A stretch of 64,000 nucleotides of DNA from Serripes groenlandicus (lineage: Eukaryota > Mollusca > Bivalvia > Cardiida > Cardiidae). Below the pieces are notes generated by a model. The model did no database searches, was not told the origin of the DNA, and saw only the letters and a list, made by a program, of their open reading frames with translations. Positions within the stretch are counted from its first letter, which is position 1. Every line of letters starts with the position of its first letter. This document shows, one piece after another, positions 1 to 10,520 of this stretch. Where the stretch lies: assembly GCA_031761405.1 (NCBI GenBank), contig JASEVX010000008.1, positions 46,180,507-46,244,506 of the forward strand. Reading direction: 5' to 3'. Position numbers and translations under genes: made by a program.

Positions 1-742
1 ATCAGACTTGTATTTATGGGACTTTCTTATTGAATTAACTAGATAATCAATTTTGCTTTCCTAAATTATCAAGGTTTTTAACGTCTTGAATGTCTTTTAT
101 TTTATTCGCAAAATGTGCTCTCGTCTGAGAATCAAGTCGATGAAACGTCACACTATTCATTTTAATGACAACGATTTATAGACATCAAATTCATGTCAAA
201 AGTTTGGTTTATGGCGATTGGAGACTGACAGTTCATGAATATGAAATCAAGATAGTCGAAGCATTTAGCATTATAAATAAATCCGATAAATTGTAACATA
301 GTCACTCTGAACACAGAATATACCCTTTTCAGAGTGCATGTACACTACAGTGTTAGCCCAAATGTAACTTGTAACACATTTAAACTTGTAAATCAACCGG
401 TGTTATAAACGTGTATTTGACCCCATTGCGTGCACGCAATACTGCCCTAAATCGTAAGACGAAGCTCCCATGTAGTGAAGTATACGTTACATACACTTAT
501 AATATGGGAAATTTAAAAAAAATAAATATTATATTCCTGTGATTTTAATTGACGATGATGCTTACGCGCATTATACTTAAGAACTAATGTTGTATCGAGG
601 AAGAACATATAACACTTGGGGATATGAGATGAATAACTACTTGGAATCGTATAAAACTAATTGATCTAGAGCGATTGAAGTTCTACTCGGTTTTTCCCGT
701 GAAGTTTGTCTAATTTTTAAAAGAAAGGTTCAAAAGTTTCGT
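1..742. other. AT-rich stretch, nothing recognised
   Basis: No repeat shared with the rest of the window and no convincing coding frame was seen. The only structure is a 16-bp perfect palindrome (ATTGCGTGCACGCAAT) at 425-440. Confidence 0.5.
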
Positions 743-957
743 TCAACACTTTCAATGTCGAATTGCACAAAGTCGACTCTTCCGTGTTGAAAAAAGGACC
801 GCTTTATTGTTCGTCCAACAGGAAAACTTGGTACAATTTAGACCCTACACGTGGCAAACAATGCTGATTTCAGGAAAGACACCTCGGTAAGAGCCGTGTC
901 ACCTCATTACGTATTGTTTACAAGATCCTTTATTTACCTTTGGCGGCGAAAGAGTTG
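743..957 (+). mobile_element. MITE-3 copy, diverged
   Basis: The order of MITE-3 landmarks is kept: an end resembling CTTTCAATGTCGAATTG, the core AAACAATGCTGATTTCAGG, a decayed central palindrome, then TTTGGCGGCGAAAGAGTT. The central hairpin arm has many mismatches, so this is an old copy. The TTAA site duplication is no longer exact. Confidence 0.6.
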
Positions 958-1127
958 AATTGTATTCGGAAAAAAACACTACTATAATGTGCAATTTAAT
1001 GGCAAAGTAATGTGTCTTGTTCTATTTATAGTTATAGTTTTTCTTTCTAATGCGGTCTTATGAATCAGAGTGTATCTTCATTTATTCACTAATCATATTA
1101 GAGCTTTTATTATGCACAGGTATCCGC

Positions 1128-1206
1128 CCTCAGTCTGTTATGAATGTCGAGTGACAGCAATGACTATCAAGCAAGTGGTCACAAGGTCGAACCCTGGCTC
1201 GGCCAT
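1128..1206 (+). mobile_element. SINE-A tRNA-like head fragment
   Basis: The string GGTCGAACCCTGGCTCGGCC at about 1185 matches the B-box end of the SINE-A head seen intact at 3467. The sequence upstream only loosely resembles an A box and no SINE body follows, so this is a relic or a chance match. Confidence 0.3.
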
Positions 1207-1386
1207 TTATTTTACATTAACTGACAATGAATGTCCAAGGTCATTTTGAGTAGCGGCATTCGTTTAACCAGAAGGTTGTACGTAAAGTAAATGTTAAAAG
1301 GTACCCAGTTGCCTAGTAAGAATGATGTGTCGGGTACAGTTGTGAACAAGCAAGCAAACATACGTTAGATGAATTAGCAAGCGTAC

Positions 1387-1660
1387 TTATACCCCCTTCG
1401 AAGAAGAGGGGGTATATAGGAGTCACTGTGTCTGGCTGTCTGTCTGTCGGTCGGAAGCCATATTTTGTCCGGCCTATTTCTTACAAACCACTGGGTGGAA
1501 TTCAATAACATTTTACATGAAGCTTCTATACCAAGAGGAGATGTGCATATTTTAAAGGGGTTACAATTGCATGTTATTTTACAGAGTTATGGCCCTTTTA
1601 TTTATTAAGTTATAGTGTAGGTCACGGTGCTGTTTAGGGGGTATTTATCATCTTCAGTGA
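1387..1660. repeat. CCCCCTTCG-hairpin interspersed repeat
   Basis: Starts with a short hairpin, ACCCCCTTCGAAG/AAGAGGGGGT, followed by a CTGTCTGTCTGTCGGTCGG tract and then about 200 bp of AT-rich body. Repeats of this layout (hairpin plus CTGTC/GGTCG tract) are, to my knowledge, common in bivalve introns and spacers. Only one clear copy lies in the window, so the borders are a guess. Confidence 0.35.
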
Positions 1661-1737
1661 TAGTTATAGTTTCAACTGAAATAACATTGAAAATAGAGTA
1701 AAGCTCGAATCAATCAACCTGTGGGCACTGGTGCAAG

Positions 1738-1805
1738 TCTCGTTTAAAATCTAAAAATAGCATTTGACTATATAGTCAAATGCTATTTTTAGATTTTAAA
1801 CGAGA
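1738..1805. repeat. Perfect 68-bp palindrome
   Basis: Two 34-bp arms meet at 1771/1772 with no spacer and no mismatch. The arms begin TCTCGTTTAAAATC and end at the centre GACTATATAGTC. The outer flanks (about 1715-1737 and 1806-1830) are weakly complementary, suggesting the centre of a foldback transposable element. A spacer-free perfect palindrome this long is normally unstable, so it is recent or maintained. Confidence 0.9.
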
Positions 1806-2000
1806 ATGACACCTGTACCTGTTGGTAAGGTAAATATGAATAATCGTCGCTGTTTTAGGTAACTACGAATACACCCCTGTTCTATTAGGTATATCTGAAT
1901 ACACCCAAGGGTGTGTTTCGTATTAAACTCGCGTTTGAGGAAAAAGCGGCCCTTTCAAAAAGTAACCTTACAGTATGTATGAACATTTTATACATATATC

Positions 2001-2260
2001 TGAGTTCGAACCCAGCTCGGCCAACATCTTTTCCGATATTTGACAAAAGTCTCTTTGACAAGCGTCTTTCGTCTTTCACCAATAGGCTAACAGTCTATGT
2101 AGAAAAGCAGCAAGTTGCTTGGAAAGTATGTTGTGTGGGTTACTGGTGTGAGAAAGTCAGGAAACCTATAAATAGGTGAACTGACCAGCGTGATATGACT
2201 GAAAAATCGTTGAAAACGACGTTAAACCTTAATTTATTAATCAATCAATTAATTAATCAA
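2001..2260 (+). mobile_element. SINE-A, nearly full body
   Basis: Begins in the tRNA-like B box (GAGTTCGAACCCAGCTCGGCC). It continues through the SINE-A body (TTTGACAAAAGTC, AAAAGCAGCAAGTTGCTTGG, GTACTGGTGTGAGAAAG-like) and ends with the shared tail (GTGATATGACTGAAAAATCG, ACGACGTTAAACC) and an ATCAATCAATTA simple repeat. The A-box half of the head is missing or decayed. The copy at 3467-3764 serves as the reference. Confidence 0.8.
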
Positions 2261-2300
2261 TAGTTATGATCCAGATGCACACTATATATCACAGGCTACT

Positions 2301-2507
2301 TTAATGCTTCTTTGGCGTTTTGTAAGCAAACAGTGAAGAAGCATTTTCAACTGGAAGTGACTCTACACTTGTCACAAATGCCCAAAAGAGCTTGTTTCGC
2401 AGAGCAAGAGGCATACACGAGGAGTGATCAAAAGGTTCGCTGAAAAGTACTACCATTTCTTCATCTTTTGAAGCATTTCCGTAAATTTGCGCTATTATGT
2501 AGATCAC
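2301..2507 (-). CDS. Possible exon, unrecognised
   Basis: A 68-codon minus-strand frame ends in a stop at its low-coordinate side. Its composition is more protein-like than the AT-rich frames around it, for example DEEMVVLFSEPFDH near residues 15-28 and FWAFVTSVESLPVENASS further on. I do not recognise a family. The ATG lies in AT-rich sequence and may not be the real start, so a terminal exon of an unknown gene or a transposon fragment are both possible. Chance cannot be excluded. Confidence 0.2.
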   Translation of the reverse strand: MIYIIAQIYGNASKDEEMVVLFSEPFDHSSCMPLALRNKLFWAFVTSVESLPVENASSLFAYKTPKKH

Positions 2508-2519
2508 GATATTTCCTAT

Positions 2520-3206
2520 TCAATAAGTAATTTCGCGATATAGGTTCGTCGTTGAAAATGAGAAAGTGTTACTATAGTAACGTTACCAACGTCATTCTGG
2601 CCCAAGTTTCAGTATTCCTTAATGTATATGTTTTTAAACATACCGTCTATTATCTTTAATTTTAAAGGCACGTCTACCAAACGCCATGTTTTAATTCCGG
2701 ACTTATTTCAAATCAAGATATAAACTTGAAACTTGTGTAAACAATACAAGCGAGCATTGTATCCTTTTCCCTACAATATTTCAAACTTATTATTTCAGGT
2801 TTACAGGTATGATATAGTTTTTCACGTAAATGTTCTACGCAGTCGAGTATAGAAATAGCATAGATCGTAATCCAATACAATAAATATAAGGGTTTCTAGA
2901 TACGAATCCGAAAGTGTAATGGATTTTTATTTCAACCCGAATTGTCATTTCAATTGAAAATCTATCCTCGCATGCGAAACTCCAATCTCACGAAACTACA
3001 AAAAGGAGAAATATGTAGTTCGGAAACAGACGCACTTTTCACTTATAAACATGTTCATACTCTGTGAATTTTCGCAACATATCCTGTTCGACCCTGTACA
3101 CCTGAAGACGCATTATGACGATTTCTGATAAGATGACTTTTGAAAATATCGTGACAAAAGAGACAATAATTTCTCATGTTGCCATATTTTTCCATTCTAT
3201 TCAACA
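2520..3206. other. Spacer, nothing recognised
   Basis: AT-rich sequence without window-internal repeats, hairpins of note or coding signal. Confidence 0.4.
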
Positions 3207-3452
3207 TATGAGCCGCCCCGCGAGAAAACCAAAAGTATGCCTCTGCGTAATGTATCGACTCAGATCAGCCTGCGCAGTCGGCCCAGGCTAATCCGGGCCG
3301 ACACATTCCGTTTCAGGGGGAAATAGGTATATAATAATGATTCCTGAAGCAGAAAATCCACATGAGGCGAAAAGTGTCTGTCCGCATCAGCCTGCGCGGC
3401 ATGCTTAGTCTGATCCGGGTCGAAACTTTACGCACAGTCCACAATGTTGGTT

Positions 3453-3466
3453 TTCTCTTTATTCGG
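3453..3466 (+). repeat. SINE target-site duplication, left copy
   Basis: TTCTCTTTATTCGG is repeated exactly at 3765-3778, on the other side of the SINE-A. A perfect 14-bp duplication is what target-primed reverse transcription leaves. Confidence 0.85.
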
Positions 3467-3764
3467 AGTCGAGTCCCGGTAGCTCAGTCGGTAACGACGC
3501 GGGCTGTCAATCCAGGGGTTGTGAGTTCGAATCCCGGCTCGGCCAACTTTCTTTCCGACGTTTGACAAAAGTCATTGCGACATGCGTCATTCGTCTTCCA
3601 CTAATGGGCTAAGTCTATGTGGAAAAGCAGCCAGTTGCTTGGGAAGATTGTTGTGTGGAGTACTGGTTTGAGAAAACCAGGAAATACATGAGTAGGTGAA
3701 CTGGCTTCCGTGATATGACTGAGAAATTGTTAAAAACGGCGTTAAACCCCAATCAATCAATTAA
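3467..3764 (+). mobile_element. SINE-A, full-length reference copy
   Basis: A tRNA-like head occupies about the first 80 bp. It has an A box near TAGCTCAGTCGG and a B box near GAGTTCGAATCCCGG, with the anticodon-loop region reading GCTGTCAATCC. The body has the AAAAGCAGCCAGTTGCTTGG and GTGTGGAGTACTGG motifs. The 3' tail has CCGTGATATGACTG, AAAACGGCGTTAAACCCC and (AATC)n. It sits inside a MITE-1 and is bounded by a perfect 14-bp target-site duplication, so both borders are certain. Transcription would be by RNA polymerase III from the internal promoter, with a LINE supplying reverse transcriptase (family knowledge). Confidence 0.92.
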
Positions 3765-3888
3765 TTCTCTTTATTCGGCTCTTATATTTTCATTTATTTA
3801 TATGGACCATAATATGTTGTGTATTTTCAAAATTGTCTGATGCTGATCTGTTGTTTATTTTGGAAGGGTAATGTCGGCCGAGTATATA

Positions 3889-4136
3889 TGAGCCGTTCTA
3901 TGAGAAAACCAACATTGTTGACTCTGCGTAAAGTATCGACCCGGATCAGCCTAAGCATGCCGCGCAGGCAAACCCGGACAGACACATTTCGCCTCCTGTG
4001 GATTTTCAGTTTCAGAAATCATTACTCTATACCTCTTCCCCCCCTGAGACGGAGTGTATCGGCCCGGATTAGGCTAATCTGTGTCGATATGTTACGCAGC
4101 GTCCATTATGTTTTGTTTTTTGCGTGGAACGGCTTA
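3889..4136 (-). mobile_element. MITE-1 copy
   Basis: Ends TGAGCCGTTCTATGAG and CGTGGAACGGCTTA are flanked by TA on both sides. The order of internal blocks (TCTGCGTAAAGTATCGACCC first) shows reverse orientation relative to the copy at 3209. Confidence 0.88.
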
Positions 4137-4139
4137 TAT

Positions 4140-4626
4140 ATATAAAGCGCATGTGCACGTTATGATGGTCTTCCATAACACTTACGAGTAAAGTCCCATT
4201 TATACGAAGAGAGTGTTCACATAAGTAATTAAGTAAGATTTATGGCCATGGAAAATCACCATGGTTCCGATCTCACTTGGGCGTTAAGGCCTTTACTTCC
4301 TTTGTGGAATTACATTTTAGTATTCGTATTTATGTGCCGTATATGAATTTGCAATAAACATGTAAAACATTGCTTGTTATCATGTGCGTAACAAAAACGC
4401 ATCGTCGAAATGTTATGGTCTTTATACGTGTTTCATATTGAAAACATTCATTTTTATACAGATATTTATATGTTCGGTATTTATAGCTTTGCACTCAAAG
4501 TCATGTTTATTGATATATAATCCTTTGTTTATTCCCACAATATAATCGAAACCACAAGGAATCCCGAGAGTCAAATGTATTCAAACAAAATGGCAATTTT
4601 GCCCTAATAGATAAGTCTTTTTTGGT
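4140..4626. other. Spacer, nothing recognised
   Basis: AT-rich sequence without window-internal repeats or coding signal. Confidence 0.4.
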
Positions 4627-4882
4627 GCCATAAATTTGACAGTATTCAAGAAAAAGCTTAGCAAACCTGAGTAGCAAAACAGAAAGATCCAGGTTGAACT
4701 GCGAACGGACTGGACTCATGTCAGTACACAATTGTCGTAAAGTGCTTATCGTCAGCATATCGTTAGCATACAGATGATGTACATTTTGTGCAATCATCAT
4801 ATGTTCAATTGTCATTTAATATCAAATATGCATTTGATCTTCTTGCTCTCGTGTCTTTACTGACTCTTTAGTCGATATGCAG
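4627..4882 (+). repeat. 255-bp tandem duplication, copy 1 (empty site)
   Basis: Aligns with 4883-5397 (period 255 bp), for example ATTCAAGAAAA at 4644 and 4899, and CATTTGATCTTCTTGCTCTC in both. This copy lacks the MITE-1 carried by copy 2 and so preserves the pre-insertion sequence GCAATCATCATATGTTC. Confidence 0.9.
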
Positions 4883-5397
4883 CCATCAATTTGAAATTAT
4901 TCAAGAAAACTCTTAGCAAGCCCGAGTAGCAAAACAGCAAGATACAGGTTGAACTGCTGCAGGGACTGGACTCATCTCAGTCCAAAATTATCGAAAAGTG
5001 CCGATCATCAGCATACATACGACGTACATGTAGTGCAATCAGCATATGAGCCGTTCCGCGAGAAAAACAACATTGTGGACTCTGCGTAAAGTATCGACCC
5101 GGATCAGACTAAGCATGCCGCTCAGGCTTACCCGGATAGACACTTTTCGCCTCCTGTGGATTTTCTGTTTCAGGAATCATTACTCTATACCTCTATCCCC
5201 CCTGAGACGGAATGTGTCGGCCCGGATCAGTCTGTGCGGACTGCGCAGGCTGATCTGGTTCGATACATTACGCAAAGGCCATACTGTTGGTTTTCTCGCG
5301 GGACGGCTCATATGTTCAATTGCAATTTTATATCAAATGTGCATTTGATCTTCTTGCTCTCGTGTCTCTACTGACTCTTTGGTCGATATACAGCGAT
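4883..5397 (+). repeat. 255-bp tandem duplication, copy 2 (carries MITE-1)
   Basis: Same sequence as copy 1, roughly 85 percent alike by eye, but interrupted at 5047-5310. Comparing AGCATATGTTC (empty) with AGCATA-element-TATGTTC (filled) shows that only TA was duplicated. Confidence 0.9.
5047..5310 (-). mobile_element. MITE-1, borders proven by empty site
   Basis: Ends TGAGCCGTTCCGCGAG and CTCGCGGGACGGCTCA are nearly perfect inverted repeats. The two halves resemble each other in inverted order (TCTGCGTAAAGTATCGACCC and GTTCGATACATTACGCA). Insertion happened after the local 255-bp duplication, because only one duplicate has it. Confidence 0.93.
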
Positions 5398-5620
5398 TTA
5401 ACGTAGTTAATAATGCTATTTTGTGAATATACAATGTATTTCTTTTTATAGATATATGTAATAATTTACCAATGTCGTAAGATATAGACATGAGATAATA
5501 ATCTTCAAGCGTAATTCAAATTAGCCTTACTTACCAAGCAGTCTAAACCAAGTATATACTATGGCAGACATATTACTACACAATTATCCCTGATACATAT
5601 TGCACTTGTCTAACGGACTG

Positions 5621-5711
5621 GTAACTGGTAGTACTGGCAAGTCAGGAAACGCCGTGATATAACTGTAACAAAATGTTGAAAGCGGCGTAAAACACCAAAC
5701 AAACAATCAAC
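5621..5711 (+). mobile_element. V-SINE 3' tail fragment
   Basis: Has GTAGTACTGG, GCCGTGATATAACTG, TGTTGAAAGCGGCGTAAAAC and (CAAA)n. The head and most of the core are missing, as expected for 5' truncation. Confidence 0.75.
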
Positions 5712-6090
5712 AAATATATTAAAAAGGGTTTATAGAATAATCAAATTCCCATAGCAGCCACTATACACAGATTACTGATATCATACATCGTATGTACTCG
5801 TAAAATGGTCGTGTAGTCGTATTTGTTCGCACACTTATGGAATATTTGCGCGGCACTATACGAATACCAGTCGTACTTAAGTAATGTGTACCAGCCGTGC
5901 ACTCTGATCTGACACTGTACACTCGTCGTCAATTAGTCGAAGAATGCATTAAGAAATTTATGTTTAGCAGTATCAATTTGGATCATTTGCTTGAATGGGC
6001 AGATAAGTATTTTCCACATATGTGTAATAATTACATTAATGCGGGTTTATACTGAGCACCGCTAATTTGTTTTACCTTTTTTCACCCACA
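5712..6090. other. Spacer, weak minus-strand coding look only
   Basis: A 63-codon minus-strand frame at 5741-5932 contains NKYDYTTILRVHTMYDISNL. It matches nothing I know and the region has no other signal. Confidence 0.25.
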
Positions 6091-6094
6091 TACA

Positions 6095-6292
6095 ACAAAT
6101 CTGCAGCAGACGGCTTTGAACGCATTAATATGGAAATTATATATATTATCATTGCATAGGGTGAACAAGTGTTTGGCAAAAATGGAAGTTGCTTAATATG
6201 AGCAATTTCTCCGTCTACTACAATGTTTTCGAAATGTTTTTTTTTGCGGCAGATGCGTTAGAAAGTCGTCTGTATGTAGGACATGTTTAAAA
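6095..6292. mobile_element. MITE-4, degenerate
   Basis: CTGCAGCAGACGGCTTTGAA is followed by a decayed central hairpin (GTTGCTTAATATGAGCAATTTC), ACAATGTTTTCG and GCAGATGCGTTAGAAAGTCG. The ends are too diverged to define the TTAA site. Confidence 0.5.
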
Positions 6293-6795
6293 AACATGGC
6301 AACCAGCGAGAAACTAAAGAAAATTGCATGGTAGTCTACCCTGATCTTTGCTCTTCGCTCCTTGCAAAACTCCCGAGAGACAAGTTTTCCATTTCAATGT
6401 CTCATACATGAAACGTAGTGTCTCAGACATTAAACTCATACTATAAATAATTTTGCTTTTAGTCTATTCGTAATAGTATTAGTTAGGTAATAATTTCCCG
6501 TAATGTATATCTGTTAAGGGACCACAAAGTACAGGCAATGTGCAACAACTCATCATAAAAATAGCTAAAAGTCATTTCCGAAATTGCATTTTCGCAAATG
6601 GAAATGGAAATGAAATGAGAATATGTTAAATGTGCACGTCTATAACGTTAACAACATGCAATAAATTTCATAAATACCGGAGCGCAATAAAATATCTATA
6701 TAAATGATTTGTCTCAGTCAAAACCCTGTTCGGCTTTCTACGGAATCAAACATTTGGAAGACCAAACCATATTTTTATTTATCAAATTAAATGAT

Positions 6796-6932
6796 TCATT
6801 GATTGATTTATTGATTGGAATTTGTCGCCGTTTTCAACAATTTACAATTATATTACAGCGGCAACTTTACCATCACATGTATTTTCTGACTTCCTCACAC
6901 CAGTACTGAACACGGTTTTCTCCAAGCTGTCA
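6796..6932 (-). mobile_element. SINE-A 3' half
   Basis: Read on the minus strand, the motifs are CAGTACTGGTGTGAGGAAGTC, a decayed GCCGCTGTAATATAATTG, GAAAACGGCGACAAATTCC and an AATCAATAAATCAATC tail. The 5' part is missing. Confidence 0.7.
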
Positions 6933-6939
6933 GACATGA

Positions 6940-7625
6940 ACGGTTAATAAATTAATACAATTACGAATCTTCTAAATGTTTTGAGACAGTGAAGACGCTG
7001 TTGATGATATCTTCTTACAATGACTCTCGTGAATGTTGACCCCGTCTCACCAGCGAAAGTAGTTTTAGGCATCTGCAGCAAGCGAACTTTATAAGAAAAA
7101 AGGTTAAATTGGTGCATATGCACGAAGACTCTAGTGCACCTGATGCTAAAAGTGTTTATTACATACCTATCCAAATTTTGCATTGAAATTTAAGTGACAT
7201 AAAATCAATATCAATTTTTAAAAAAGTGATAACTAACACTGGGACGATAACACTTTTATTTTTTTTATATCATCACTAGTGATGATATCATGTTTGCCGG
7301 AACTACTTTTTTTATGTTTACTTAAAATGTTGATAGTATGATTTTTGATCATTATTAAAGTGAAAATAAGATAAAAATGTGTTTCAATTATATTTTAAGA
7401 TGTCATCCTAAGATACATCTTAACAAACATACAAAAGAAAATATAAAGAATGACATAAAACATTGATTTAAACGTGCGGCGAAAACATTAATGGAACAGC
7501 CATGGAACGTCTTAAAATGATGCAGTCATTGGTTACGTAACATTCATACGCCTAAGGCCAAGTCATTTCTTTTTATATGTTTCTTTAAAATAAAGGGGAG
7601 ATTTATTCCAGATATATAATAAATA
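6940..7625. other. Spacer with a short palindrome
   Basis: The only notable item is the 22-bp perfect palindrome ATATCATCACT/AGTGATGATAT at about 7266-7287. No coding signal. Confidence 0.4.
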
Positions 7626-7789
7626 GTATAACTAACTGCATGTTTTTGATATAGAATTTATGTCACTCGGGAAAAAAGGGGTAATTTGGTGTAAAATCAC
7701 TCAACCTACGAATTCGTGATTTTAACCAAATTACCCCTTTTTTCCCTTGTGACATAATTTCTATATCAAAAACATGCAGTTAGTTATTC
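7626..7789. mobile_element. Foldback element, long near-perfect hairpin
   Basis: Arms of about 70 bp with few mismatches surround a spacer of about 20 bp (containing CAACCTACGAATTCG). The left arm runs from GTATAACTAACTGCATG to TTGGTGTAAAATCAC; the right arm is its inverse, ending CATGCAGTTAGTTATT. It is non-coding. It is probably a MITE of another family or a self-complementary transcript source. Confidence 0.75.
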
Positions 7790-9110
7790 TCTATATAACG
7801 TTGGTTTCGAAATAAACAGTTCATAGTGCACGTTGTGTATTCGGACGATTGAGCGTACATCTAAATACGCATTCGGTCATTCCTTTCGAAGTATCCTAGA
7901 ACGTTTCTCTCTTTGGCAAACATTGTAGTCCCAGTTTCGAATGCTTAAGCGATACATCGAATCTGCTTCAGGGTTATTACGTGTTATTTTATTGATATAA
8001 TTGTATCATCTTCTTGCTTGTCAAGTAAGAATTGCATTACGAAGCTTTTAATGCGACCACCTAGATTTTCGGAAACAATGAACATAAACTTTGAAATACT
8101 TGAGCTCAATTTAAAGAAGAAAAAAACATAAATAAAAGAAGACTTGTGAATGAACTATATATACATTGTAGGCGTCTGGCTTTCGTATAAAATTGAACCT
8201 AACCGTACATTACAGAGAAGAAATTATAACTAAGTTCAACTTTCATAGCTCTTGATCAATTAATTTTATACGATTTAAAGTAGTTGTTCATCTCATTTCC
8301 TTAAGTATAGAATGTATCATAGGTAGAACATTTGTCGATAAGTTCAATTACAGTAATTATCATAGTCAATTAAAATCACAGGAGTGAAATTATCTCTGAA
8401 TTGGTCTCTGTCTGTATGTGACTTATTCTATACATGTTACGGCACCTAGTTGTGATTTGGGGCACATCGTATATCAGTATCGGGATCACAGTGGGGACAT
8501 TTGGAAGCCATATGGTGCTATACCTCCATTTTATTCAGAGATTAATACTGGTTGACTTTATATTGTCGTATCACTAATTGCACTCGGCGAGTGATTAAAA
8601 CAATGCTGTAATTTATAAGATAGATTCGGCGAGCACATGCCGGTATGCCTCGTGTGTACGGCCAATCCGAGTGACGCCTATCGCCACACTACATTGTACA
8701 TACATACCGTACTCTGGCGTGACTGTGCGTTTGCACAGACTCAGCCGTATATTCACTAAACGCAGAAACATCAAGACTTGGCGTCGTAAAATTTGATTCA
8801 TTTACATAATCATAGTCACAATTGATATTTAAAATACTTCTTGAGTCGGATATGGCCGTTTAAAGTTAATCTCTTTGAATATGTTTTTTTTTATTAAATA
8901 TAAACAATATAATAATGTCTCGGTGGGCTTATATTGCATTTGAGCAATGCTCCATGAAAACCAACTTAAGTGTTAACATATCACTTTGAAATAAGATGTT
9001 CATACACGTACCATGATAATTGAGAACAGCGCAGAATCATATCAGATCGTTTGGATGGGCAGCTTGATCAAGATCTTCACTGGCAGAACATGTGTCATTT
9101 ATTGTTGAGT
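7790..9110. other. Spacer; faint exon-like frame on minus strand
   Basis: No repeats shared within the window. At about 8690-8835 (minus) there is a frame reading CDYDYVNESNFTTPSLDVSA and then FSEYTAESVQTHSHARVR, rich in Ser, Thr and Tyr like a receptor tail exon. No family is recognised and chance is possible. Confidence 0.2.
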
Positions 9111-9369
9111 GATTGATTGTTTGGTGATTTACGCCACGTTCAACACTTTCAATTATATCACGGCATTTCCTATGTAAGTTATCAGTACTACTGGTCCATT
9201 TATCCTGACCCCAGCCGGTCAGGCGTCATGCTTACCCCGCAACCCTGAGCGCCATGGAGGGAAGCCATTTCTACCATTTTGAAAGTATTTGGCATGACCC
9301 GTTCGGGATCGAATACGAGACCTCCCGCACCCGAGACGGACGCTATACCACTACACAACCGAGACGGTT
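9111..9369 (-). mobile_element. V-SINE, full-length
   Basis: On the minus strand: a tRNA-like head with a B-box-like segment (TTCGATCCCGAA-like), then GGCGCTCAGGGTTGCGGGGT, a core with a GTCAGGATAAATGGACC-like segment and CAGTAGTACTGATAAC, then the tail CCGTGATATAATTGAAAGTG and (CAATCA)n. The length of about 260 bp matches the other complete copies. Confidence 0.85.
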
Positions 9370-10308
9370 TAAACTTCGTAACCAGTAAGGTGTTTGCTTT
9401 TTGATGGTTAATGCATTGACTTTCTTGATATCCAAGTCAATTCAACGTTTGTATCTAACATTGAAAACCGAGAGTTACATTCGATTTTCGAAAGACGTTG
9501 TCTTTAAAGGGAGTTCGAAAGCATTACGTTTTGTTTTTTAAATACATAGACGACATCAAATTCAACGAACGAGAGTAATATACTTGTATCTATGGTTACA
9601 TTGTGTTACTAAAGTAAGCATTTAAAACCCCGATTATTTTGAAATTCAATAGAGGATTCCAATAAATGTAAGTCTGAAAACGACAATCGAATTTCTATCA
9701 TAGGAGAACAATATATACAGCTAAATTTCAAATAACTGTTTGTCTCACAACGATGTCATCAAAGAAAGCCATTCCGAAGAATACTGAACAGCATATATAG
9801 GATATGATTATTAAAGGGAACAGTTATTTGATTACTCGTCTATATGGCACAGGTGAAAAACAAATATGTGTACATTTACAAATGAAATGTATCCACTTGA
9901 ATAGAGTGGTCGTCACAGAAATAACTCGACAAGATGACACCAAACAGTTTCTTATTTCCGAAAGAGACAAGCGTAGGCAAAAGGGTTTAACGAAAATTAA
10001 AATTGTCTATCGAGGGAGAAGTCTAAGTTGTATTTACGAGAAGTTTAAACGTATTTATTTAACATCGATTTCAGGAAAATCCTAACTAAGTTGACTTGAA
10101 CACGCTTGATGTCTACGCATTGGAAATCTAACATGTTTTTGTATCGTTGATGGCTGTCAGACGGTCATAACTGCTTATTGTATCAAAGTCTAGTTACATC
10201 TTTTTGAATTTTGGTCAACAGTTTGCTGAAAGTGATTTTCTGGCAATCGGTTTCAATAGTTCTTATAATAAATATTCGCAGTGTGCACGTTCACCATGCA
10301 CTAAATTA
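9370..10308. other. Spacer, nothing recognised
   Basis: A 93-codon plus-strand frame (9804-10085) with many Lys, Arg and Ile residues exists, but it has no recognisable motif and lies in AT-rich sequence. I do not call it a gene. Confidence 0.35.
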
Positions 10309-10520
10309 ACAGCATCGAGATGAAACTGAACTGTGACTGTTTACAAAAAACGAATGTACATTAAAATACGCCATGAAAAACAAGTACAACATGGTCTTAG
10401 AATTTCACGCAATGACTTGGGGTCAGTCTCTATGCCCTACACCATCGGCATCGAGATGAAACCGAACTGTGACAGTTTACAAAACTAGAATGTACATTAA
10501 AATACGACATGAAAAATCTC
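10309..10520 (+). repeat. Local direct repeat, two 75-bp copies
   Basis: GCATCGAGATGAAACTGAAC at about 10312 recurs as GCATCGAGATGAAACCGAAC at about 10448. Both copies run on through GAATGTACATTAAAATACG to ATGAAAAA. The spacing is about 136 bp. Confidence 0.8.

Larger units (their letters stand above)
3209..3782 (+). mobile_element. MITE-1 copy split by a SINE
   Basis: The left end TGAGCCGCCCCGCGAG and the following MITE-1 body run to about 3466. The right end resumes at 3765 (TTCTCTTTATTCGGCTCT) after a SINE-A insertion. Flanking TA dinucleotides at 3207-3208 and 3783-3784 fit a TA target-site duplication. MITE-1 is non-coding with long imperfect inverted repeats; the TA duplication points to mobilisation by a Tc1/mariner-type transposase (inference). 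Confidence 0.85.

Noticed and set aside
1738..1805. Transcription terminator
   Set aside because: The inverted repeat has no loop and no T tract in a terminator position, and the genome is eukaryotic.
3472..3546. A real tRNA gene
   Set aside because: A and B boxes are present, but the arms do not pair as a complete cloverleaf and a SINE body with target-site duplications follows, so this is a SINE promoter. The same holds for the heads at 25265, 26414 and 57150.
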